Assembly: GCF_000620765.1 (NCBI RefSeq)
Contig: NZ_JIAK01000007.1
Location: 124,001 to 188,000 of the forward strand
Length of the DNA stretch: 64,000 nucleotides
Origin: Desulfovermiculus halophilus DSM 18834
GTDB lineage: Bacteria; Desulfobacterota; Desulfovibrionia; Desulfovibrionales; Desulfothermaceae
Direction of reading: 5' to 3'
Part shown: positions 1 to 9,223 of the stretch, in pieces
How the letters are laid out: each line of letters begins with the position of its first letter
How positions within the stretch are numbered: the first letter of the stretch is position 1
Position numbers and translations under genes: made by a program
The notes under the pieces: generated by a model
The model's database searches: none
What the model was told of the DNA's origin: nothing
Seen by the model: only the letters and a program-made list of their open reading frames with translations

Positions 1-18
1 GCGAATCCAGATCAGGGG

Positions 19-1176
19 TCAACAGATATTCAGGGGGATCTGGAGGGTGATCCGGTTGTTTCCGGATTCACTGTGGATGGAGAGCTTCGGGTTTTGGGAA
101 TCAACGTGGGAGATTGCGTACCAAAGCCAGACAATAAGCTTTTGGTCCCGGAAGTGATGATCGGCGAGAGTGGAGATGGAGGACGGCTCGAGCTCGACTG
201 CTTTCTCTTCAAGCATCTGGGAGCCGTCGTTGATAAAATCAATGATCATGGTCTCCTTTGATGTTTTCAGCTCGACCTTGATCTGTCTGGCCTTGCGGGA
301 AAAAAGGGCTTGATAGGAAAAGAGGATGAGGTAATCCAGGCAGTTGGTGAAATCTTCCCGGCTGCCGATGACCTGAGGGACATCCAAAACTGCATATTTG
401 ATGAACTGGTGTTCCGGACCCATGATTCCGGCCAGCCTGAGGTTGAAGGATTCAATGCATTGGGAAAGAACTGTATCTATATGCAGCTTTTCGTCTGCAG
501 GACGAAGCAGATGAAGGCCGTTTCTCTTCTGCTTTTCAAGGAGAGGGAGAAAGTTTTCCGTGGAGTCCTTGAGTGATTTGGCCTTGCCCAAGGCGTCATC
601 CGCGTTTTTGCGGATAGCATGGCGAGGTTCCCCTTCGGCCAGGCCTTGAACTGCGGATTGGAGATAAAATGCCATCACGTCCAGGTTGAAAATGATTTTC
701 ACCATGTCATGGTAGATGCCTTCCTTCAGCAAAGAGAACAGTATCCCGCAAGAGAGCTCATCATGAAAATACCGCAGAATGTTGTCCGGCAACGGGCTGT
801 TGGGGATATGGGGGGCGTCTTTCTTGTGCTGCAAGGCGTCGTAGGCCAGGCACATGTAATGGAAGGGGAGGGAGAAGGCAGTTGATTCCAGAAAACGAAT
901 CCCTAGAGAGTAGCTGTCAGGCCTTTTCAGGCACCATTTGACAATTCCTTGATTGGTGACCGCCTCCCGCAGTTGGGGGACGTGAAAGCTGATATGCACA
1001 TTTTCATATTCGTCCAAGGGACAAGGAACTTTGAGCATGATCCCGTGCATGCTGATGTTTCTCATCTGTCCGGACAAGGGTGTGCTGCCGTTGCGGACTG
1101 TTTTCAAAGACGCATGAAAAGGAAGCGGGAAGCGGGGTTCTGTTCGTTGGTCCCGATGCATATCTCTTCGACCCAT
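19..1176 (-). CDS. PilZ-domain protein with degenerate histidine-kinase-like module
   Basis: About 385 residues. The N-terminal ~110 residues look like a PilZ domain: an RxxxR-type start (DQRTEPRFPL), then MRNISMHGIML and YSLGIRFL, so c-di-GMP binding is likely. The rest resembles a DHp helix pair (YHDMVKIIFNLDVMAF) followed by a HATPase-like fold ending IHSESGNNRITLQIPL, but no clear N, G1 or G2 box is visible, so ATP binding or kinase activity is doubtful. I chose the ATG at 1176 because GGAG lies 5 nt upstream and the PilZ core follows at once; the frame stays open to 1368 but would overlap the next gene. Downstream of a LOG-family gene on the same strand. The output role is unknown. Confidence 0.72.
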   Translation of the reverse strand: MGRRDMHRDQRTEPRFPLPFHASLKTVRNGSTPLSGQMRNISMHGIMLKVPCPLDEYENVHISFHVPQLREAVTNQGIVKWCLKRPDSYSLGIRFLESTAFSLPFHYMCLAYDALQHKKDAPHIPNSPLPDNILRYFHDELSCGILFSLLKEGIYHDMVKIIFNLDVMAFYLQSAVQGLAEGEPRHAIRKNADDALGKAKSLKDSTENFLPLLEKQKRNGLHLLRPADEKLHIDTVLSQCIESFNLRLAGIMGPEHQFIKYAVLDVPQVIGSREDFTNCLDYLILFSYQALFSRKARQIKVELKTSKETMIIDFINDGSQMLEEKAVELEPSSISTLADHHFRDQKLIVWLWYAISHVDSQNPKLSIHSESGNNRITLQIPLNIC

Positions 1177-1294
1177 GCTGGCTCCGATACGGCAGGTAAG
1201 ATCGTGTATGGTCAATTGCAAGGCGCCTCGGAGTTGCGCAAAGGTATCCTTGCAAGAACAAAACCAAAATCGATCGAAGCGCGGCCTGCCCGGT

Positions 1295-2188
1295 TCACCT
1301 CTCTTCAGCCGAGTCCAATCCGTTCCAGTTGGCGATAATGTCCCAGGCCTGGTCGGCATCCTGCACATAGCGAAAGAGGTTCAGATCTGCCTCGGAGATG
1401 GTCCCCTCGTCCACAAGGGCTTGAAAGTCAATGATCCGCTTCCAGAACTCCGGGCCGAACAGAATGACCGGAATCGGTTTTATTTTATGCACCTGCAACA
1501 GGGTCAGGGTCTCAAAGATCTCGTCCAAGGTTCCAAACCCCCCGGGGAAGGCAACCAATCCCTTGGCCCGCATCAGAAAATGCATCTTCCGAGTCGCGAA
1601 GTAGTGGAATCGAAAGCATAAATCCGGTGTGATGTACGTGTTTGGAGCCTGTTCGTGGGGGAGGACGATATTGAGGCCTATGGATCTGGCCTGCACGTCA
1701 TGTGCGCCCCGGTTGGCCGCCTCCATCACCCCGGGACCGCCGCCGGTGATGACCAGCATTTTGTCCTCAGGAGTTGACTGAGAGATCAGCTGTCCCAGCC
1801 TGCGGGCCTGATTGTAATACGGGCTGTTGCGCACAGCCGCCCGTGCGGCTTTGAGCTCCTGGAGCAGCTCTGGATTGTCCGGATCGCGATGCACCCTTTC
1901 TTGGGCCTGATGCAGGCGCTCCTCAGCCTGTTCCGGCTCTTGGATCCGGGAGCTGCCGAAAATAACCACTGTGGAGTGGATCTGGTAATCCTGAAGCATG
2001 AGTTCAGGCTTCAGGATTTCCAGCTGGATGCGGGTGGGACGCAGCTCGTCCCACAGCAGAAAGTCGTTGTCCTGAAAGGCCAGCTGATAGGACGGTGACT
2101 GGCACTGCGGAGTCTGTTCCGCCTGTTGACTGGCTCGTGCGGCTTCTACTGCCGAGGGGTATGGACCCTGACGGGCCTTGAAATGCAT
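1295..2188 (-). CDS. LOG-family (TIGR00730-like) nucleotide phosphoribohydrolase
   Basis: 297 residues with the two diagnostic motifs of the 'lysine decarboxylase-like' LOG family: GGGPGVMEAANRGA and PGGFGTLDEIFE. Characterised members hydrolyse cytokinin riboside or other nucleoside 5'-monophosphates to base and ribose 5-phosphate. The N-terminal ~110 residues, including a Glu/Gln-rich helical stretch, are longer than in minimal ~190-residue LOG proteins and match the longer bacterial subgroup. Cytoplasmic and soluble. It precedes the PilZ protein on the same strand with a ~118-bp gap. The physiological substrate is not evident. Confidence 0.82.
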   Translation of the reverse strand: MHFKARQGPYPSAVEAARASQQAEQTPQCQSPSYQLAFQDNDFLLWDELRPTRIQLEILKPELMLQDYQIHSTVVIFGSSRIQEPEQAEERLHQAQERVHRDPDNPELLQELKAARAAVRNSPYYNQARRLGQLISQSTPEDKMLVITGGGPGVMEAANRGAHDVQARSIGLNIVLPHEQAPNTYITPDLCFRFHYFATRKMHFLMRAKGLVAFPGGFGTLDEIFETLTLLQVHKIKPIPVILFGPEFWKRIIDFQALVDEGTISEADLNLFRYVQDADQAWDIIANWNGLDSAEER

Positions 2189-2412
2189 CGTGAGCTCTCC
2201 TGGATAGCTGGGGATGAAGGCTGGACCGGGGCCGGCACCCTTGTAACAAGTAGGGACGGCGCACTTTTCTCATCCACAGGTAGCGACGAAGAAGCGTAAA
2301 TGATGAACGGCGGATTCTCAAGGGGGGAGAGGCAGGCCGGGAAAGAGATGGCTTATCGACACAAGACTCCACAAGCAGGGGCGAAGAATCGTAATTTTCC
2401 GGGGAATGGGGG

Positions 2413-3444
2413 CTACTTATAGGGGGGTGCGATGTCCAGGTCCTTCATCTTGTACAGCAGGGCCCGGTAGCTGATCTGCAGGATCTGGGACGCTCTCTTG
2501 CGGTTCCAGCCGGTTTCTTCCAGGACCTTTTCGATGACCACCTTTTCCACCCGGTGCACCGCCTGATCCCGGACTTCCTTCAGAGACGGAAAGACCTTGG
2601 AATTCAGGTTCTCCTGCAACACTTCCTCCGGGATGCGGTCTTCGTCCTCTTCCACCGGGGGCTGTTCTTCGGATGGGAATTTGTGGTCCAGGTTGGCCTG
2701 GATCCGTTCCGCGATTTCAGTGTAGTTTTCCAGGACGCTGAGCCGTTTGAGATAGTTTTCCAGCTCGCGGACATTGCCCGGCCAGTGGTATTCGTAAAAC
2801 AGATCCATGAGCCGGGAGTTGAGATTGATCCGGGGCAGATTGTGCTGTTTTTCCATCTGAGTGCAAAAGAATTCAATCAGCTCCTGCAGGTCATCCTTGC
2901 GTTCCCGCAGGGGGGGGATGTGAATGGAAATGGTGCTTAGGCGGTAAAAGAGATCGTCCCGGAAATTACCATCGAGCATCTCCTGGTCCAGGTTCTGGTT
3001 GGTGGCTGCAATCACTCGTGCGCTGACCGCAACTTCCTTCATCCCGCCTATTCGGTAGTAGAACCTGTCCTGCAGGACCTGCAGGAGCTTAGCCTGCATG
3101 TAGATGGGGATCTCGCCGATCTCATCCAGGAAGATCGAGCCCTGGCCCGCCAGTTCGAACTTGCCGGCTTTGGCCCGGTCCGCTCCGGTAAAGGCCCCTT
3201 TTTCATGCCCGAACAGCTCAGATTCGATGAGTTCCGACGGAAGGGCGGCGCTGTTGACCTTGATAAAGGGAGCCGACTTCCGGGGAGAAAAGAAATGCAG
3301 GGATCTGGCCACAAGCTCTTTGCCCACCCCGCTTTCCCCGGTGATCAAAACATTGAGATCAACACCGGCCACTTTCCGGGTGATTGTGTTCACCTTTTGG
3401 ATCGCCGGACTGCTGCCGATGATGACTGGCTGGGGAAAGCTCAT
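2413..3444 (-). CDS. Sigma-54-dependent transcriptional activator without receiver domain
   Basis: AAA+ enhancer-binding protein. It has Walker A GESGVGKE, the sigma-54 contact loop GAFTGA, a Walker B-like SIFLDEIGEIP, an arginine-finger region with FRDDLFYRL, WPGNVRELENY, and a C-terminal Fis-type helix-turn-helix (GWNRKRASQILQISYRALLYKMK). No N-terminal receiver, GAF or PAS domain is present: the AAA+ domain begins about 10 residues after the chosen start (MSFPQP, AAGGA-like site 10 nt upstream). A start at 3486 is also possible. A stand-alone receiver protein lies just upstream on the same strand and is a natural candidate for separate signal input. Targets are unknown. Confidence 0.88.
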   Translation of the reverse strand: MSFPQPVIIGSSPAIQKVNTITRKVAGVDLNVLITGESGVGKELVARSLHFFSPRKSAPFIKVNSAALPSELIESELFGHEKGAFTGADRAKAGKFELAGQGSIFLDEIGEIPIYMQAKLLQVLQDRFYYRIGGMKEVAVSARVIAATNQNLDQEMLDGNFRDDLFYRLSTISIHIPPLRERKDDLQELIEFFCTQMEKQHNLPRINLNSRLMDLFYEYHWPGNVRELENYLKRLSVLENYTEIAERIQANLDHKFPSEEQPPVEEDEDRIPEEVLQENLNSKVFPSLKEVRDQAVHRVEKVVIEKVLEETGWNRKRASQILQISYRALLYKMKDLDIAPPYK

Positions 3445-3724
3445 ACCAAGGCAATCCTTATTCCTCAGCGGCCAAAGCCTACGCATTGGGCTATGAGTCT
3501 GGGCAAAACGGGGGGATCAGATAACTCGACCCGCCGGAACCACTGGGCTTAACCCGGAAAAAAGTGGGTGGGTTGTTCCGGATACGAGTTCAGAGTGACC
3601 TTTTCCCGGCGCACGCGTGCATCTGTCAGGGACGTGCGCGGCGTGAATCCCGGATGGGGCGAAGAGACCGGTTGACGGCGCGACCCGCTGCGGAAATCAC
3701 TAGGCAAAGAACATTTCGCCCGCT

Positions 3725-4093
3725 TCAGTGCTTATGGACCAGGCGTTCTATGGCCTGAGCCAGTTCTTTGAGCTCAAAAGGCTTGGAGAGCACGCACTGG
3801 ACCTCTTCTTCAGAAGCAACCTTCTCCGGCGAGGACCCGTACCCGGTCATGCAGACGATTGGAATCTGCGAATCCAATTCCCGGGCAATATGCAGCAGCC
3901 CCAGGCCGCTCACGTATGGGACGCGGATATCCAGAAGCAACAGGTCGTAGTTTTGGAGCCGGATCTTGTCCATGCCGTCAAGGCCGTCCTCGGCCGTGAG
4001 GATCTCGTAGCCCAACTCGAGCAGGTATTCGGAGAGTACATCTCTGATTGCCTGATCGTCGTCAACGATCAGGATGGTCTTTTTCGGGTCCAT
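3725..4093 (-). CDS. Stand-alone response-regulator receiver protein
   Basis: A single CheY-like receiver of about 122 residues. It has the acidic pair in ILIVDDDQ, the phospho-acceptor Asp in LLLLDIRVP, the conserved Thr in VCMTGYG and the Lys in LSKPFEL. No output domain follows. The frame is open upstream to 4213 (40 more residues, low complexity), but the fold starts at MDPKKT; no strong ribosome-binding site decides between the starts. It lies upstream of the receiver-less sigma-54 activator on the same strand, with a ~280-bp gap in which I see no other gene. Confidence 0.78.
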   Translation of the reverse strand: MDPKKTILIVDDDQAIRDVLSEYLLELGYEILTAEDGLDGMDKIRLQNYDLLLLDIRVPYVSGLGLLHIARELDSQIPIVCMTGYGSSPEKVASEEEVQCVLSKPFELKELAQAIERLVHKH

Positions 4094-4369
4094 GGACGTC
4101 CAGTCTTCGGGTGACAAAATATGGGCCGCAATCTGCTTCCACGCCCGTTCTGCAAAGGGGATCATGGGGGGCTCGCGCCCCGGTCCCGTATGGCCCGGAT
4201 GCAGCGGGCACACATCTTAGCTTTGTGTCCCCATGTGAAAGTTCAGATACTCAAGACCATTTCTATCAACAATGTGCAGTTTAGGTCAACATATTTGCGT
4301 TCTGAACCTGATCGGGTTTCCTCGGCCATGCACATGCCGATGCGCCTGAGAAAGGCAAAACGACCCCAG

Positions 4370-5320
4370 TTAGGGGACGAGCTTGTGGACCCGTTCCTGG
4401 ATCTGCTTTGCGGCCGGGGAGGAAAGTATGAAAGGAAATGCATTGTCCGAGGAGGTTCCGGCAGTTTCCCCGGAGTTATTTCCTGAAAGGGAAAAGAGCC
4501 GCAAATCGTGTGTGCTTTTCCCGTGCAGAGTGACTCGAAGTTGCGGGGCCCGCAGGTCCTCCTTGTCCTTATCTTCGATATACCTGGCGCAGCGAAGGCT
4601 GGAGAGCTGACGGATCAGGGAGTTGGCCGCCGTGGCGTTCACCGTTGTGTCCTGGGCAGTCACCCAGCGCACTTGGGTGGGACCCGGTTGGTCCTGGTTT
4701 TTATCCTTTGTTTTCCCCTGCTCCGAGGTGGTGTGCAGGCTGATGCCGGGATCCCCTGCCAGCTGGAGGTCGATCTTGTGGATCCTGTCCGGAGCAAAGG
4801 ACAGGACCTGCTTGTCCTGCAGGGAAGAGGCATCGACATCCAGGGCGGAACGCAGGTTGGATTGGGTCAGGTAGACATTGGGATCGTCGGCCAGGCGTAC
4901 GTATGTACCCTGGGAGGTGGAAGCCGTCTTGCCCACCTCAAACCGGCGCAGGATCCTGTCCTGCCGGTCCCGGGCGGTGACCCGGATGGCCTGATTCTGA
5001 TCCAGCCCGTACCGCTCATAGTGCGTGCTTTGCGAGACCAGGGCCGAGAGCTGCAGATCGCCGACTGCACGCAGCATTCTTGTCACCCGTCCCCGGTGAG
5101 CAGGATACCCGCGGGGAGGCAGGGTCCATGAGCCCGCATCCTTGCGGAGGACAATTGTCTCCTGGTCCTGGCGCACAGTGATCTTGGAGATTTTGGACCC
5201 AGGCACCCGGTTGATTGTCGGCAGCTGGTAGTGGATCTGATCGGCCTTGTCCCGCCAGAGGAAAATGCCGAGTCCGGCGATTGCGAGAATAAGGATGAGG
5301 TACTGAGTCTTTCGAGTCAT
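4370..5320 (-). CDS. DUF4340 domain-containing membrane-anchored protein
   Basis: 316 residues. One N-terminal membrane anchor (QYLILILAIAGLGIFLW) is followed by a periplasmic beta-rich region with the DUF4340-type repeated pattern (ISKITVRQDQETIVLRKDAGSWTL, then YERYGLDQNQAIRVTARD, then VGKTASTSQGTYVRLADDPNVYL). DUF4340 proteins commonly sit behind GldG-like genes. Here it is the last gene of a four-gene minus-strand run behind the ABC ATPase, permease and GldG-like protein, 46 bp after the GldG-like stop. It is probably the accessory extracytoplasmic component. The substrate of the system is unknown. Confidence 0.8.
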   Translation of the reverse strand: MTRKTQYLILILAIAGLGIFLWRDKADQIHYQLPTINRVPGSKISKITVRQDQETIVLRKDAGSWTLPPRGYPAHRGRVTRMLRAVGDLQLSALVSQSTHYERYGLDQNQAIRVTARDRQDRILRRFEVGKTASTSQGTYVRLADDPNVYLTQSNLRSALDVDASSLQDKQVLSFAPDRIHKIDLQLAGDPGISLHTTSEQGKTKDKNQDQPGPTQVRWVTAQDTTVNATAANSLIRQLSSLRCARYIEDKDKEDLRAPQLRVTLHGKSTHDLRLFSLSGNNSGETAGTSSDNAFPFILSSPAAKQIQERVHKLVP

Positions 5321-5366
5321 GATGGATACCTCTTGTTGTCCTCTCTACCCCCAAAGGATGCCCGTT

Positions 5367-7538
5367 TTACGCGGGCCTTGAGGCGAACATCTGCTTGATT
5401 TTCTGTTTTCGGCGAACGCGGCCGGCCCAGATCAGGAGGCCAAAGAGGATGACCGCACAGGGCAGGCCCACGATATTCACCGCTTTGACCGCAGTCCTGG
5501 TCCGGTTCGAGGTCTCCCGCAGCGGATTGAACTCCTGGATTTTACTCCGCAGGCTGGCCATTTCCTTTTGACCGTTCAGGGCGTCGATGAGGTTCATGAT
5601 CAAAACCGAGTTGGGCCCCTGTTCGGATGTGTCCAGGATAGTGTCGGAAATCATGGACGAGGACCCGATGAGCAGGATCTTTCCTGGTTGACTCACGGTT
5701 CGTTTTTCGCCTTTGGCCTGCAGGGAAGGTGCAGCTTGTATTGTTGCGTTCTGGGCCTTTGCTGTCGACTGGGCCTTTGTCTTCCCCTTTTTCTGCCCTG
5801 ATTTTTTCTGTTTGCTTTCCTGAACCGGAATCGGTTGGTGAGCAAAGTAGCTAGGAAACTTCCCGCTGACCAAGGCAGCCAGGGGATAGTTCTGCATCTT
5901 TTGAGCATCGGCAGGGGGCGTGATGGTCATGGGGTTCAGACTGGGGTTTGTGCTTTTAGTCCAGGATTTCCGGGAGGTTGAAAACAAGATCTTTCCGTGC
6001 AGCCCGTTGCTCTTCAGCCGCTCTGAATCCAGCCTGACCGGGGAGTTCTGAAAGGCCAGCAGGCCGTTGATGTTTCTGAGATAGGGCACATCGTGATTGA
6101 TGTTGTGTTTTTCGATCATTGGGGCGAAGTAGATGGGCTGCTCCCCGCCGCCCCGTTCCCTGGGGAGCTTCTGTTGGTAACAGTTTTTGTCGTACACCAT
6201 GGCTTGTTCCTGGTGCAGTCCGTAATGAGCCAAAAGCGTGTTCAGCCCAGTTGTATTCGGTACATGGTGCGGCGGCTGCCGGGGGCTCTGGCTGGCATTG
6301 ATGAAGCTGTCCTTAAACACTGCCAGGTTTGTGCCCCGCATCAGGGCCTGATCGAGCTGATACAGCTCATGTTTGGAAAACTCCTGGCGTGCTCCGGCAA
6401 TGATCAGGCAGTTCAGGCCTTCCGGGATACCCTGCTCCAGGGTCACTTCCCGCAGGCTGTAGTTTTTTGCCGCCAACTGCTGAAAGGCCTGCGCTGAGCC
6501 GCTGTTTGAGCCCTGGAAACGGCCCATGCGGTTTAAGGGCAGGGTGCCGTGGTCGGTGAGATAGCCCAGGGTCTGGTTGATCCCCAACAGGGACTTGAGA
6601 TTCAGATTGATCAACTCCCGGATCTGTTCGGGAGGTGCAAGGCTGTACTGGGTGCCGACCAGAGGCAGCCGGGTCACGTTGAGAAGAGAAAGAGTCCGGT
6701 GCGAATCGCGGTGTTCAAGGACCAGTCCGATGACTCCGCTTCCGGCAGGGATATCCTGCTGCTCTATGGCCGGCCATTGCACCTCCTGCAGGTTGTAGGC
6801 GGCTCGGGCCTTTTCCAGCTGAGCACCGGTTTTGGGGGTCACGAGCTCAAACTTCAGCCGACCGTAGCTCTGGGCGTTGGCCTCCTGGATGATGGAGCGG
6901 ACTTCATCGGGCAAACCGGGCAGGCTGTCCAGGCCGACCGCAGGGGCGATTTTTTCCAGCGAAGGGGACATGATCAGCTTGGCCCGCACTGGTGAGTCCA
7001 GGTTGAGCAGGGTGCTGACCTTGTTTTTCAATTTCTGGATGGAGGAGGTCAATGTGTATTCCAGGTCCTTGATGGAGCTGACGGCCGGGATGTGTTCCAC
7101 CGCGTCTCCATGGATCAGAGCCGCACCCATATAGGCTTTTTTGTAGCTCAGGGAGTCTGCCTCCACGACCTGGACTTGAACCGGCTGGATGCCGTAGTTC
7201 TGAGCCGCCTCCTGCTTGGCTGTGTCTTCCGGGGAGATCTGAATCATCTCATAGTTGAAGTTCCCGGTTGCGTATTGGCTGTACTCCCGGAGCAGATCGC
7301 GCAGGTACTGCTTGTATGTGTTGTACGGGGGCGGCAGCTCCTGGCTGAAATAGGCCTTGACCGTCAATGGCTCGGCCAAAGAGGAGACCGCCTCCTTGCT
7401 CACCGGGGACAGGGAGTACATGTTGTCTTCGGTCAGGTCCCAGCGGACAAAGACGGACTGGGCGGCAATGTTGAGCAGGACAATTAGAACAAGGAAGAGA
7501 CCGAAAGTGATATATCGATGGGTTCGACCCTGAAGCAT
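5367..7538 (-). CDS. GldG-like ABC transporter auxiliary protein
   Basis: 723 residues. An N-terminal membrane helix (YITFGLFLVLIVLLNIAAQ) leads into the typical GldG start with DLTEDNMYSLSPVSKEAVSSL and VKAYFSQELPPPYNTYKQYLRDLLREYSQY. A large extracytoplasmic region follows, and a second membrane helix lies near the C-terminus (GLPCAVILFGLLIWAGRVRR). A low-complexity Lys/Gln/Ala-rich insert lies before the last third. Gld-type systems were first described for Bacteroidetes gliding, but homologous ABC operons are common in non-gliding deltaproteobacteria and their cargo is unclear. It follows the permease gene at once (13-bp gap). Confidence 0.85.
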   Translation of the reverse strand: MLQGRTHRYITFGLFLVLIVLLNIAAQSVFVRWDLTEDNMYSLSPVSKEAVSSLAEPLTVKAYFSQELPPPYNTYKQYLRDLLREYSQYATGNFNYEMIQISPEDTAKQEAAQNYGIQPVQVQVVEADSLSYKKAYMGAALIHGDAVEHIPAVSSIKDLEYTLTSSIQKLKNKVSTLLNLDSPVRAKLIMSPSLEKIAPAVGLDSLPGLPDEVRSIIQEANAQSYGRLKFELVTPKTGAQLEKARAAYNLQEVQWPAIEQQDIPAGSGVIGLVLEHRDSHRTLSLLNVTRLPLVGTQYSLAPPEQIRELINLNLKSLLGINQTLGYLTDHGTLPLNRMGRFQGSNSGSAQAFQQLAAKNYSLREVTLEQGIPEGLNCLIIAGARQEFSKHELYQLDQALMRGTNLAVFKDSFINASQSPRQPPHHVPNTTGLNTLLAHYGLHQEQAMVYDKNCYQQKLPRERGGGEQPIYFAPMIEKHNINHDVPYLRNINGLLAFQNSPVRLDSERLKSNGLHGKILFSTSRKSWTKSTNPSLNPMTITPPADAQKMQNYPLAALVSGKFPSYFAHQPIPVQESKQKKSGQKKGKTKAQSTAKAQNATIQAAPSLQAKGEKRTVSQPGKILLIGSSSMISDTILDTSEQGPNSVLIMNLIDALNGQKEMASLRSKIQEFNPLRETSNRTRTAVKAVNIVGLPCAVILFGLLIWAGRVRRKQKIKQMFASRPA

Positions 7539-7551
7539 GGTGGCTCCCTCC

Positions 7552-8256
7552 TTACTCTCTGGCGTGAATGGCGAGGGTGGTCAGGTACAGGCCGATGGCT
7601 ATCACGCTGGCGAAATAGAGCACATCCCGGGTGTCGATCACCCCTTTGGCGATGTTTTGAAAATGATAGCTGACGGCCAGGTACTGAATCAGGTCCATGA
7701 TGCCCGAAGGCACGAAGAACAGCATCTGGTTCATCAGGGTGAGCACAAAACAGCACAGGGCGCCCAGGATGTAGGCGATGATCTGGTTCCTGGTCAGGGC
7801 CGAGGTGAACAGGCCGATGGCTGCAAAAGAGGCCCCGAGGAGCAGGGACCCCACGTAGCCGCCGAGCACCGGTCCCGGGTCCAGATCTCCCAGCCAGGCC
7901 ACGAAACCAACGTAGGCCAGGGTGGGCAGCAGCATGGCCCCCACCATGCATACAGCAGCCAGAAACTTGCTGAGAATGATCTGGACCGGGCTGATGGGCA
8001 TGGTGCTCAGGATCTCATAGGAACCCACGTTGAACTCTTCGGCAAACAGGCGCATGGTCAAGGCCGGGATGACAAAGGCAAAGGTGATGGGCAAAAGGTT
8101 GAAGAAGGAGCGCAGGCTGGCCTGATCCTGGATAAAGAAGGTGCTGAAAAAGAACCATCCGGTGACCAGCAAAAATATGGCGATGACCATGTAGGCGATG
8201 GGGGAAACGAAATAGTCCTTGAATTCCTTATTCCAGGTGGAAGTAAATGCACTCAT
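7552..8256 (-). CDS. ABC-2 type permease, GldF-like
   Basis: 234 residues with about six hydrophobic segments. The N-terminus (WNKEFKDYFVSPIAYMVIAIFLL) is typical of ABC-2/GldF permeases, with the coupling region RLFAEEFNVGSYEILSTMPISPVQIILSK. It is the membrane partner of the adjacent ATPase, whose stop codon region abuts this start (1-bp gap), and lies just upstream of the GldG-like gene. Inner membrane. Confidence 0.87.
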   Translation of the reverse strand: MSAFTSTWNKEFKDYFVSPIAYMVIAIFLLVTGWFFFSTFFIQDQASLRSFFNLLPITFAFVIPALTMRLFAEEFNVGSYEILSTMPISPVQIILSKFLAAVCMVGAMLLPTLAYVGFVAWLGDLDPGPVLGGYVGSLLLGASFAAIGLFTSALTRNQIIAYILGALCCFVLTLMNQMLFFVPSGIMDLIQYLAVSYHFQNIAKGVIDTRDVLYFASVIAIGLYLTTLAIHARE

Positions 8257-8257
8257 G

Positions 8258-9193
8258 CTACTGCTCCTGGGTCAGTTCTTGGAAGATGGTTTCCAGACTG
8301 CGGGCCTGGGGTGTGAACTCCCATAGGATCCAGTCCGTGCTTTTGATGGTCTGATAGATGGCCGCGCGGGGGTCAGTATCCGGATCCGAGGTCACAGTGA
8401 GCACAACCGGGCCGGTTTCCGGCTGCGGATGAGGGCTGACGGCCTGCACTCCTTTGACGGCGGAGAGCCTGGAAACAATCGCCTGGGCTGAATCTCCGCT
8501 CAGGCTCAGGCGGATCTGTTGTCCGGCGGCGTCCTGTTTCAAGGACTCCGGAGAGCCGTCGGCCACGATCTTTCCTTGGTGAATGATGACCATTCGGTCG
8601 CAGGTGGCCTCGGCTTCGCTCAGGATGTGAGTGGAAAGGATGACCGTCTTCTGGCGGCCGATCTCCCGGATCAGGGATCTCATTTCCTGGATCTGGTTGG
8701 GGTCCAGGCCGGATGTCGGCTCATCCAGGATGAGGATTTCCGGGTCGTGAAGCAGGGCCTGGGCCAACCCCACCCGCTGCTTGAGGCCCTTGGACAGCTC
8801 ACCGATGGGCGTGTGCATAATGCTTTTGAGGCCGCAGACCGATACGACCTCCTGCATCCTGCTATCCAGCCGGGCCGGGCTCAGGTTTCTGATCCGGCCG
8901 ACATAGCACAGATAGTCGTAGACCAGCATGTTGCGGTACAAAGGGGCGGACTCCGGGAGATATCCAATGTGCCTTTTGATTTCGGTCAGGTCCTGTTCCG
9001 GAGTCAAGCCCTTGATCCTAACGTTTCCGCCGGATGGCCGCAGATACCCGGTCAGAATGCGCAGGGTAGTGGTCTTGCCCGCTCCGTTGGGGCCGAGCAG
9101 GCCGACGATTTCTCCCTGGGCCACCTGCAGATCGATGCTGTTCACAGCGCAAAAGCCGTCGTAGTACTTTGTGAGCCCCTGAATGGATATCAT
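8258..9193 (-). CDS. ABC transporter ATP-binding protein, GldA-like
   Basis: About 311 residues. It has Walker A GPNGAGKTTTLR, the ABC signature ELSKGLKQRVGLAQALL, Walker B ILILDEPTSGLDP and switch His STHILSEAE. The C-terminal ~90 residues form the extra domain found in GldA/NatA-type exporter ATPases. The start at 9193 (MISIQGL) is preferred because AGGGG lies about 6 nt upstream. First gene of the four-gene run ATPase-permease-GldG-DUF4340, which together should form one membrane complex. Confidence 0.9.
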   Translation of the reverse strand: MISIQGLTKYYDGFCAVNSIDLQVAQGEIVGLLGPNGAGKTTTLRILTGYLRPSGGNVRIKGLTPEQDLTEIKRHIGYLPESAPLYRNMLVYDYLCYVGRIRNLSPARLDSRMQEVVSVCGLKSIMHTPIGELSKGLKQRVGLAQALLHDPEILILDEPTSGLDPNQIQEMRSLIREIGRQKTVILSTHILSEAEATCDRMVIIHQGKIVADGSPESLKQDAAGQQIRLSLSGDSAQAIVSRLSAVKGVQAVSPHPQPETGPVVLTVTSDPDTDPRAAIYQTIKSTDWILWEFTPQARSLETIFQELTQEQ

Positions 9194-9223
9194 GCGTATC
9201 CCCTTCATAAAATAGCTTTCTGC

